From the NCBI RefSeq assembly GCF_018294505.1, contig NC_057810.1, forward strand, positions 704,773,095 through 704,837,094: a DNA stretch of 64,000 bases, read 5' to 3'. Shown here piece by piece: positions 53,697-63,600 of this stretch. The notes below the pieces were generated by a model. The model was not told the DNA's origin, ran no database searches, and saw only the letters and a list, made by a program, of their open reading frames with translations. Each line of letters begins with the position of its first letter. The first letter of the stretch is position 1. Source of the DNA: Triticum aestivum (taxonomy: Eukaryota; Streptophyta; Magnoliopsida; Poales; Poaceae). A program made the translations under genes and the position numbers.

Positions 53697-56600
53697 TCAT
53701 CGGACAGGAGCGTGGATGAAGCCGCCGTCTGTCGTGATGGTCATGAAATCGCGGTCGTTGTCACCCTGCATTTGTAGCGTTCCATCTATCTCATTGTTGG
53801 ACGGTTGATATCTGAGGTAGAACTGCCCCGACGTATGAAGGACATCTTGATGGATGATGTCCGCAAAGTCCGACTGGATGCGAAAGAATTCTTGTCTGAG
53901 GTCCGCGTCCTGGATTGCCGACAAGTTCGCGGCCCAATCTTTGAGATTATCTGGTAGCAGAAGTTGATGATGGTCCCTTACGATCGCCCGCATGTGATGG
54001 AGGGCGTAGTAGGCATCCTTCTGACCGCCAGGCGGCTGCTTGACGCAGCAGAACTTCGTATTGTGTGAGAACATGTGCTTGCCGTACTTACGAACAGTCC
54101 TGGTGAAGGTGCCTCCAGATTTGGCGTAGCCGGGGAGAACATCATCAAGAACTTTCTTGACATTTGTGTAGTCTATCTTGGAGTTACGGTTCGGGTCGAA
54201 ATACGTGGCCATGGAATATTTCGGGCTTAAGAGGATGAGTGTGCAATGTGTGTCACTGCACAGAACACGGAATGTTAGAAAAAAAAGAACGATCGAAATC
54301 TAAGAAATCATATGTTACGGGGCGGTTAAGGGATGACTTACTCGGGAAAGTAAGCCACAAGGAAGTTATCCTTATCTGGGTTTGCCAGAATGACGCCTTC
54401 GAGGTGTGAACTCGCAACTTGGCGGTCCCCAGCGCTGCTCAAGTGCTTGGCACGCATGTAGAAGGGGTCGACTATCACGATGTCCGGGGTCTTGTCTCTA
54501 ATGATCCGCATCTCCATACTCAGCGAAAACAGCCGAACGAAGGTGTAGTGCAGCGGATGAAGGTTAAACATAGCAAAGATGTCATCAAACCGCAGGACGA
54601 TCGCACCCCCGATGTCGCCATCCACAAAGCCCTTGCCCTCTGGCACCTTGGCCACGAAAACCGGGTATGCCACATCCTTCTCTCTAAGACGCCGCTTCTC
54701 CAAAGAAAGAACACTGTCGTGCAGACTCCGCATAGCACCGGTTGCAGCATTCAGCATATTTGGCGGTAGCATCGCCCTACCCGCCACATGCACCCTCCTC
54801 GAGATATCCTTAGGTGAAGGTGGCCCGTCCTGAGCACGGATCGAACTCGGTGCCGGCTGGCTCGCACTGGCGCCCTTGTTAGTCTTTCGTTTCCGTCCCT
54901 TCTTCTTGATCTCCTGTAATGGGACCGAGTTCTGCTCACAGACCGCCTTCTTGAGCGTGTTGGGGCTGATAATATTTCGCACCTCAGCTATCTGAGGCTC
55001 GGTGAAGGCGGGAGCTGGAGGCGTCTCCTGAGAACTGAACGCCAGACGACGCCTATTGCAATTGGATTTCTCCGCCGTACCAGCTAGATTGCGGTCGTCT
55101 TGGTTGGGTTCTTGAGAAAGAGGCCCGCAGAACTCGTCAGCGTACCCATGTTCGGCAAAGTACTTATCGACTTTGGTAAATGTACCGTCGTCGATGTCGT
55201 CGTCGTCCGGATCCTGTGCCATAGGGCTGTCCGGATCCTGTGCCATAGGGATGTCCGACATAGGGATGTCCGGCAGGTCCGGTAGCGTTGCGGCGTTCTT
55301 GCCATGGCTTGGCGCCGGCACGACTGGCGGTCTTGTCTGTGGGGTGGTGTCCCCCGCCCCCAAACGAATCTGGCTCTTCGGCCAAAGCAGCGGCCAGTTT
55401 ACGCAGGCGCTGAGGGTCATCTCATCTTCTTCGTCGGCCCCAGCGGGTCGAACCGGAGGTAACAGCTCGTCGCAGCCTGGCAGCACCCGAACCACTTCAA
55501 CCCTATACGCTGTGGGTGGCATCGGATTACCGTGGAACATGCGGTTGCCCGGTTGAACGATTCTGCCCTTGGCGACATCGACCAACTCGGCGCCCACGAA
55601 GTGCAGAAGAGTGCAAGGAACGTCGGCGGTGCCCTGCGAAAACATGTACAGGGCGTCAGGGATGCCCAGTCAAAGGCAAGGAGATGAAGTCATCGGCCGA
55701 GAGGCTTAGTTACCGTGATGCCGTCGAGCTCGGCTAATGTCGAGGCACCGCCAACGGCGGGCGTGCAACTGACGGAGGGGGCGCTTGCTGGCGAGGTGCC
55801 GGCCGGCGTACACCCGGGTGCATTAAGCTCCAATGCCCGTGCCGGCGCCGGAGACACGAATACCGCCTCCGCCGGAGACACCAATGGCGCCGCCGCCGGA
55901 GACACCAATGGCGCCGAGACACCAATGGCGCCGCCTGCGCGTTGTGCGAGTTGCTGGCCGTGAAGCTGGGAACCGGGGGAGGCCCGTGTTGGCCGCCCGC
56001 AATCCACGTCGTCAGCCCATGAATCAACGTAGGCACCATGGCGTTGAGCTTCGTTCCCAGTTGTTGTTCCACTTGCTCTTGGACAAGCTCCGGAATCCGC
56101 GCCACTTGTGCCTTGAGTGCTTCAACCTCGCGCGTCTGGCTTTCCGAGCTGGCCTTTTTCTCCTTCCGCACACCAGCGGTATAGTATGACCCCCATTTTG
56201 TGGACAAGCCTTTGCCGGCCACACAACCAGCTGACGTCGACTTAGTGAGCTTATCCTTGCTTTTCATTACGTTCAACGCCCTATTTAAAGGGGTGTCGAA
56301 AGGGGAGCTCTGAGACGACCCCGCGCTACTGCTTTCAGTTTCCTGCGAAAGGAACGTGAACCATTTAGAAATATTGGGGATTAATTAGAGTGCAACCATA
56401 TGGAGCTAATTACGCGGGGGTGTATTCCTTACCAGAACAAGCTCAAGCGCCCTGGTCTTCGGATCCGTGGTAAGCTCCTTTGTTATCGGGTCCTCCTTGT
56501 ACCGGGCCCTGACATAGTTCCTGGTCTGCTTGTTACCGCTGTATTTCTCGAAGCGGGGCGGTAGGCCTTGCTCGGCACGCTCCGCGTCCTCCTTGTCCCA

Positions 56601-57356
56601 TATAGGCTCCGCCACTCTGTAACCGCCGGGACCGAGTTTGTGTTCCCCTAAGTTCAACTCCCGCATTTCTTTCCCCCACTGACTTGATTCGGTGGTTGCA
56701 CTGCTCTCGCACTTTATCTTGAACTCCTTGTAGTCATCTTCGCTCATCAAAGGATATTTCGCCTTGATCTTCTCATAACTATCACCTTTATCAATCATTC
56801 TCTTCACCGCGCTTCTCCAAGTAGACAGGGCCGTGCTCATCTTCGTGAGGGCGGCACTGTTCACTTTATTCCCTGAGAGGCGTGTGTTTTCAAATTCGGC
56901 GGGGAACTTGTATCGTTCATGCAGCTTCGTGAAGAGGAGGTTGCGCAAATTCCCTCGGTCCTTATGCCTAAGGTTCTCGGTGTTGATCGAGACGGTGCTC
57001 CGGAGAATGCACCCGAGCTGAACCGAGTACCCCTTGACTATATGTTTGGGCTCCGTTGGATTCCCGTCGGAGTCCACTTGAGTGAATTCCTCCTTGAGGG
57101 TGCGGAGCGCATTCGGGCGCCGGTCCTTCCTTTGCTTCTTCGGTTGGCTGCCATCTGTGTGTGCGCCGCCATCATCAGTGGTGGCATCCTCGGCGGCACC
57201 ATCAGTGGTGTCATCCCCGACGCCACTAGGGGTTGTGTAATCAGGATCGATGTCTTCCGCGGCGTCCTCATAGCGGTGAGGTTGTTCCTCCATCTCCTGG
57301 GACAGCTCCCAGAATTGCTTGCCGCCCGAACCGCCGGCCTCATCGTTGTTGGCCAT
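53697..57356 (-). pseudogene. CACTA3 second gene: Transposase_24-like region plus Ulp1-like domain without catalytic Cys
   Basis: Four exons follow on the minus strand: 57356-56433 (ATG, MANNDEAGGSGG; donor CTG|GTAAGG), 56342 to about 55717 (acceptor TTTCGCAG), 55633-54342 (acceptor TTTTCGCAG; donor CGA|GTAAGT), and 54255-53697 (acceptor TTCTGTGCAG). They join in frame at each junction that I checked. Exon 1 resembles the plant Ptta/En/Spm (PF03004-like) region. Exon 3 may hold a DUF8039-like part (VGAELVDVAKGRIVQPGNRM) and a Lys-rich nuclear-type segment. Exons 3-4 look like a Ulp1 peptidase fold: THCTLILLSPKYS (His), ATYFDPN (Asp), CVKQPPGGQKDAYYALHHM. The usual Q-P-P-G-x-x-x-C-G-Y-Y has D-A in place of C-G, so the nucleophile is absent. 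A frame shift in exon 2 (near 55930-56000, in a Ser/Pro/Ala repeat) breaks this copy. Confidence 0.68.
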
Positions 57357-59490
57357 GTTTCGCTTTAAATAGGAAAACAGTTTGGTCAAAAAGTTGGTTA
57401 TTGTCAAGGAACAAGATCATGGTCTCATCATTTAGGGTTTGTCGACACCGAGGCATCCTAAAAGCTAAGCTTTTATCATTTAGGGTTTGTCGACGCCGAG
57501 GCACCCTAAAAGCCTAAGCCAAGGCACCCTAGGTTGGGCCTAATCACTTGGCACTAATCACTTGGCTCTATTGCCACCTATGGTTTAATGCAGCAAGAAT
57601 GGCGGAGCATTTGATCCTACTTAACTAAGTACTAAGGTACCCCGGTCCATGCATTAGTCGCAAGTACCCCATATGTCCTATTTTTAGCAAAGTCATGCTA
57701 AAATTTCAGCATGACCTTTGCTGAAAATAGGACATATGGAGTACCCGAATTTGCCGGAACGGAAGTTAATCAACAGTCCGGCAAACTCAAGGGCCTCTTA
57801 GGGTACCTGCAAATTCATCACGACACGATGGTCGGAGACAAAACCTAGCAAACTAGCAAGATGATCATCATCTTTGCAAGATAGTAGCTCAAGTTTTTGA
57901 CAGTAGCCTCTGAAGAAAACAGCATTGCAACATTCAAGTTCACATGATAAAAAAGTCACTCTAGATTAGTGTAGCCACTATCTAACAAAACCAGAATGTT
58001 AACAAAATTACACCATGATGATACCAAATTCTTGTAGCAGTACAGTGAGTTCACAGGATAAAAAAATCATCCACATTCACCAACCCAAACTGGTGGAGAT
58101 ACAGCAAACCAGAACCTCCCAGGTTTTTGCCATTTTATTTTTCCCACCGTATATGTTTTTTGATTCATGTCATGGTACTTGCTATCAAACCAAGTATTTT
58201 CTTTCTACATAATCTGGGAAGTTTCCTTCTTACTGTCTCACTATCTTACTGTCTCACTACAAAAAACTAGTATGCTTAGTTGAGACTAGTATGCATAGTT
58301 GCATTATGACAGACAAAAACTAGAAATATTTGTGTTTTTAGTTGAGCAATACAGCGACAGTGTGATAGGAAAGTTTCAGCTGGCAAAGTGTCATGATTCA
58401 GACAACAGAGCAGCTAAGCATAGCAAGTGGATAGTTTAGTCAGTATACTAGTACTCTTTAGAAAGCATGTGACATATATTACCTGGAGGAGACTTCGTCG
58501 GAGAGTTGCCTGTGCATTGAAAATACAACGAGATCAGCAAAGGATAGTAAGATATATACTGAAATTATCATAACAAAATGCCAGCTACTGCCATGGTCAA
58601 AGAATAGATTATGATAGCTGGACAAGTACAGGTCAAACTAGATAATTTTCAGAACCGGTTTAACCACCGCAGGATAAAACAATGCATCCAAGACTGGGCT
58701 TAGACTAATATCCTCATAGCATAATCTGACATCAAGCAAATATTATAAGAACAGTGAAAATGTATGTTCACTGCAAATGAATATGGACCAAGTGTTCTCA
58801 TTAACTACTTAAAGAATTAGTTCCATATTGTTGCATGAGAATTGTAGAGAGAAAAGATACATGGTTCTACTTCTGGGATTGGTTACATCTCTTATTGTTC
58901 ACATTCTTGTCAAAGGACTTTAACCATTAATTATCAGAAGAACTAATGCACATTTAAACACCCTGAATCCGGAAGAAGTAATACAACACTACATAGTACC
59001 TCTGTAGTTTCCATGCCAAACTTTGGGTGATATCAAACCATTAGAAAGCATGATCATGAGAACAACATCAGTTTGAAAGATATTGTAACCCCTCCTGGTA
59101 ACAAATATTCATCTACTCATTTGTAGATACCTAGGAGTAACAAGACTATCAAACTAACAGATCCATTAATCAATTATGGACTTCTTACATGTTACATCTA
59201 TCATTAGTGGCCAGAAAGAATAGTAATTAATGTTTCATATTGTTGCATGAATCCAAACTCACTGGAAAATTCACTAATTGAGCCTAGCTACTTAAAGAAA
59301 GAATCTCTAGGCGGATGCTTAGTTGAGACTAGTATCCTCTAAAATGCATCTAAATGCAAGCTCAGAGATTTGAACATTTGGAAAACCCTAGCTACTTAAT
59401 TCTCCAACCCCCTTTCCTTGTCCAAATTTCTCCAACCCCCAACCCTAGAACACATCAGAAGGAAATAAAGAGGGGGAAGAGGGGGAAGCG
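57357..59490. other. CACTA3 intergenic or intronic AT-rich region
   Basis: About 2.1 kb without a convincing gene. A TTAGGGTTTGTCGAC phrase is duplicated at 57430 and 57479. A 70-bp inverted repeat lies at 57669-57740 (CCATATGTCCTATTTT..AAAATAGGACATATGG). The segment 57709-57784 matches CACTA2. A possible 27-nt mini-exon is at 58486-58512 on the minus strand (acceptor AATGCACAG, donor CAG|GTAATA). The rest is plain AT-rich DNA. Confidence 0.5.
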
Positions 59491-59500
59491 GCTCGGGTGC

Positions 59501-59899
59501 TCACTTGGGAGGTCGAGGGCGACTCGGGGCAGCCGGAGCTAGTCGAGGCGGCGCGAATTCGGCGTCGAGCGGTGGCGCTCCTCCTGGGCAGGCCGCACGG
59601 TCGAGGGCGTCGAGCGGTGGCGGTCCTCCTGGGCGTCCGAGCTCGTCCGTGTCCTCGTAGTCGAACAGGAAGACGGCGGCGGTCCTCCTGGGTAGGCCAC
59701 GCGGTGTTGGACGGCGAGCACGTCGAGGGTGCAGGCGGGGCCGCGGGGGGAGGGGGCGCTTGGGTGGGAGGACGTCGAGGGAGGCGGCAAGGGAGGCGGC
59801 GCTCGGCTCGGGGACGGCGAGGGAGGCGGCGAGGGAGGCGGCGCTCGGCTCGGGGACGGCGAAGGAGGCGAGGGGGGCGGCGAGGGGGACGGCGAACAT
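59501..59899 (-). other. GC-rich segment with possible first exon of the CACTA3 second gene
   Basis: A frame with a true ATG at 59899 reads MFAVPLAAPLASFAVPEPSA and continues with Ala/Pro/Arg-rich repeats. It reaches a donor-like CCCAA|GTGAGC near 59506. About 42-bp units (GGAGGCGGCGCTCGGCTCGG, plus strand) are repeated two to three times at 59780-59870. It may be a 5' exon or only CpG-rich promoter DNA. I could not join it in frame to the ATG at 57356. Confidence 0.35.
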
Positions 59900-59959
59900 G
59901 GGGGGCAGCGGCTGAGATCGATGAGGTAGGGGAGAGATTAGAGAGATTGGGGATTTAGT

Positions 59960-60060
59960 GTTGGGGGAAGCTTTCTAATGGCGCACCACCCCCTCGTGCG
60001 CCATATGTACGACTATTCTAATGGCGCACCACCCCTCGGCGCGCCATTAGAATTTTGTTC
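59960..60060. repeat. Interstitial CACTA subterminal repeats
   Basis: CTAATGGCGCACCACCCC occurs twice with inverse partners (GTGCGCCAT, GGCGCGCCATTAG) inside CACTA3, more than 7 kb from its left end. These are the same units as in the terminal array at 52660-52970. Confidence 0.82.
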
Positions 60061-60117
60061 TAATCTAGCCCACTAGCCCTATCTACAACCTAACCCTATC
60101 TACAACAGAACCCACCC

Positions 60118-60187
60118 ACTAGCCTGACTGGTCAGCACGCAGCACACACACCAGGAGGTCCTGGGTTCGATTCCCAGGCTCCCCAAT
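60118..60187 (+). other. tRNA-like sequence with A and B box
   Basis: TAGCCTGACTGG (60120-60132 region) fits the RNA polymerase III A box TRGCNNARYNGG with one mismatch. GGTTCGATTCC (60164-60174 region) is a perfect B box. CTGGG-TTCGATT-CCCAG forms a full T arm followed by GCTCCCC. The 5' acceptor strand is not found, so it is not an intact tRNA gene; it may be a tRNA relic or the head of a SINE. Confidence 0.45.
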
Positions 60188-60649
60188 ATTTTTTATGCAT
60201 TTTAAATGCTATTTTTTATATTTATTTGTGTTTAAATATGTTCAAACTTGTTTAAATCATAACAGTAATATTTTTTTATAAAAACAGTAATAATTTTTTA
60301 AAAAATATGTTCAAATTTGTTACTTGAAAATATCATCGGCGGCGGCGGTGGAGCGGGGGAGGGTGCGGGGGGCCGGGTGCTCGTCGGCGGTGGTGGAGCG
60401 GGGGAGGGTTGTGGTGGGTCGTCGTCGGCGGTGGAGCTAGTGGGGGAGGGTGCGGGATCGAGATGGAGGGGGATCGAGATCAAGATGGAGGGGGAATGAA
60501 GATTGAGATGGAGGGGGATCGAGATCAAGTGTCCTCATGATTTCAAAAAGTGCCCATGAAATTTAAAAATATTCATGATATCAAAAAGTGACCATGAAAT
60601 ACAATCGAGAAATGAAGACTACGATTTAAATACAATCGATCTTAGCTAG
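60188..60649. other. CACTA3 transposase 3' region
   Basis: No gene. An AT-rich part (60185-60330) is followed by G-rich repeats (GGTGGAGCGGGGGAGGGT and GATGGAGGGGGATCGAGATC, 60345-60530). The transposase stop is at 60650. Confidence 0.5.
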
Positions 60650-63600
60650 CTATCTGTTCACAATCTTCTTGCCCTTCTTTTTCGCAAATGGAGTTCTTCT
60701 GTGGAACGGACATCCTTTAGGTAGGGTGGTCCTGCTTCTTCTTGTGGTGTGTGCTGCTACATCATCGTCATCGTCATGTTCGATCTTCGGGTCGCCATAC
60801 TTGTCGAAGTCTTGCTCATTGGCTACTCCATCCATTCCGATGATCTTCCTTTTGCCTCTCCTCACGACAACACGACTGGGCTTTGGCGGGTCGGTAATGA
60901 AGAAGCATTGGTCCACTTGGGAAGCCAGTACCCATGGCTCATTTTTCGCGGTGACGTTTGCGCCCGCGGTCTTGGATTTGGCTTCGGGTATAACCATGGT
61001 GGTGAAATATCGGTCTTCTTTTAGGACGCTCTTGGCCCATCTGACATGGAACATCGGCACCTTCTCTCCAGCGTAGCTCAGCTCCCAGATCTCCTCAATC
61101 CTTCCGTAGTATCTGTCCTTGTCCTTACCGGTGTAGGATTCCATCGTTACCCCGGAGTTCTGATAACCATCGCTCTTCATGTCCTTGTCCTCGGTGTAGA
61201 ATGTGTAGCCGTTGATATCGTACGCCTCATAGGTCATCAGGTTGTGCTCGGCGCCCTGTGACAAGGCGAATATGAGTTGTTCTTCCGCGGAAGAATCTTC
61301 ATGTAAAGGGTACGACAGAAGCTTCTGCTTGAACCAACGCGTGAAACATGAGTTGTGCTCTTTGAGTATATCTCCGTCCGTCCTCTGTTGGCCTCGGTCA
61401 TTGTACGTCTTCTCAATAAAGGTTTTGTGCTCTACCACCCAAGGATCGACCACGTCTATGTGTTGTAGCGCGACTAGGTTTGCTCTTTCAAAGTCGGCGA
61501 GTCGACCCTCGAAGTCGACATGCATTTCGCAGCGACCCTCACGGTGACCCCATCCAGCGAGCCTGCCGAGGTGCCTGTTGACGGGCAGACCAACGGGGTT
61601 CTCGATGCCTAGATAATTCGTGCAGTAGGAGATGCACTCTTCGGTCAGAAAGCCCCTGGCTATACTTCCCTCTGGACGTGACATGTTCCGAACGTATCCT
61701 TTGATGACACCATTCATCCTTTCGAACGGCATCATGCTGTGCAGGAACGTCGGCCCGAGTTGGATGATATCCTCCACGATATGGACCAGCAGATGCACCA
61801 TAACGTCGAAGAATGCGGGCGGGAAGTACATCTCAAGCTCGCATAGTATCACCACGATCTCTTCCTGTAGCCTTCTGAGTTGCCTCACGCCAATCGACTT
61901 CCGAGAGATGACGTCGAAAAAGTTGCATAGGCCAAATAGCGTTTCACGGACGTGCGCGTCCATGATCCCACGGATTGCAACTGGAAGTATCTGCGTCATC
62001 AGCACGTGACAGTCGTGAGACTTCATCCCGCTGAACTTCTGCTTCGCTGGGTCTAGGTATCTGCTTATCTTCCCCGCGTAACCGTAAGGAAGTTTTACTC
62101 CTAGGAGGCAGGTGAAAAACTGCTCGATCTCCTCCTGACTTAGAGTGAAGCACGCGGGAGGGTAGTCATTTCCGGTCTTCTTGGCCTTTTTGCCTTTGCG
62201 ACGACTTTCTGTGTCCTGCTTCGCCTCATCATCATCATCATCATCATCATTAGCGTGAAGCTCCTGCCTGATGCCCATTGATTTCAAGTCTGCCCTTGCT
62301 TTCGGCCCATCTTTGGTCCTCTCTGGCATGTTGAGCAGGGTACCAAGCAGACTCTCGCACACGTTCTTCGTGATATGCATGACATCAAGGCTGTGAGGCA
62401 CACGGTGGATCTTCCAGTACGGCAAGTCCCAGAAAACAGACCTCGTTTTCCATACCTTCAGCAGCGGCTCTGGCGCCTTTCGCTTCTTTCCCGGCTCTGG
62501 CGCCTTTTGCTTCTTTCCCGGCAGTGGGCAGTCTTTCCAATTTTTCAACAGCTCGTCTATTTCCTCGCCGCTCCTCGTACACGGGCGTTTTCGGGGTTCG
62601 GTTTCACCATCGAACAGATCCTTGCGTTTCCTCCACGGGTCATCGTCGCGAAGCCACCTTCGATGTCCCATGAACACGGTTTTCGAAGACCCGGGATCTC
62701 TATCTAGCTGGCGATACGTTGTGTCATCCATGCACCTTACGCATCCAGAAAATCCGTGGACTACCTGCCCCGCGAGATATCCGTAACCAAGATAGTCGTG
62801 CACCGTCGTGAGCAGTGCGGCTCTCATAGGGAAATATTCTTTCTCTGCGGCGTCCCACGTATTGGCTGGCGTTTTCCACAGCGTGTCTAGCTCCTCCTTC
62901 AGCAGCCCCAGATACAGATTGATGTCGTTCCCTGGTTGTTTCGGCCCTTCAATTAGCATACTCATGTGAATGTACTTCCTCTTCATGCACAACCAGGGGG
63001 GAAGGTTGTACATCCACACAAACACAGGCCAGGTGCTATGTGTGCTTCTCTGGCTGCCAAACGGATTGACTCCATCGGTGCTCGCGCCCAGCACGATGTT
63101 CCTTGGATCCTTCCCAAATTCTGGGTATTCGAAGTTCAACGCTTGCCACTGGCTCGCATCCTTAGGGTGACTCAGCATCTTGTCTTTTTTATTTATCTCC
63201 GGATCATTTCCGTCATCTTCCCGCTTCTTCTCCTCCCTATCCGCGTGCCAACGCAGGAGCTTTGCTACCTTAGGGTCCGCGAAATACCGCTGCAGACGAG
63301 GAGTGATCGGAAAGTACCACACCGATTTTCGAGGAGCTTTCTTCCTCTTCTTGTATCGAGTGACGCCGCACACCGGACATATGGTAGACTCCGCGTGCTC
63401 GTCCCGATAAATGATGCAATTGTTCATGCACACATGGTATTTCACGTGCGGTAAATCCAAAGGACACACGATTTTCTTCGCCTCCTCGAAACTGGTCGGG
63501 CACTTGTTCCCCTTGGGAAGACGTTCGTGCCAGAATGACATGTTCTCGTCGAAGCATGCGTCGGTCATTTTGTGTTTTACCTTCATCTCCAGAGCCATGA

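Noticed and set aside
60118..60187. Intact tRNA gene
   Set aside because: The acceptor 5' strand and a normal D arm are missing, so only a tRNA-like relic is supported.
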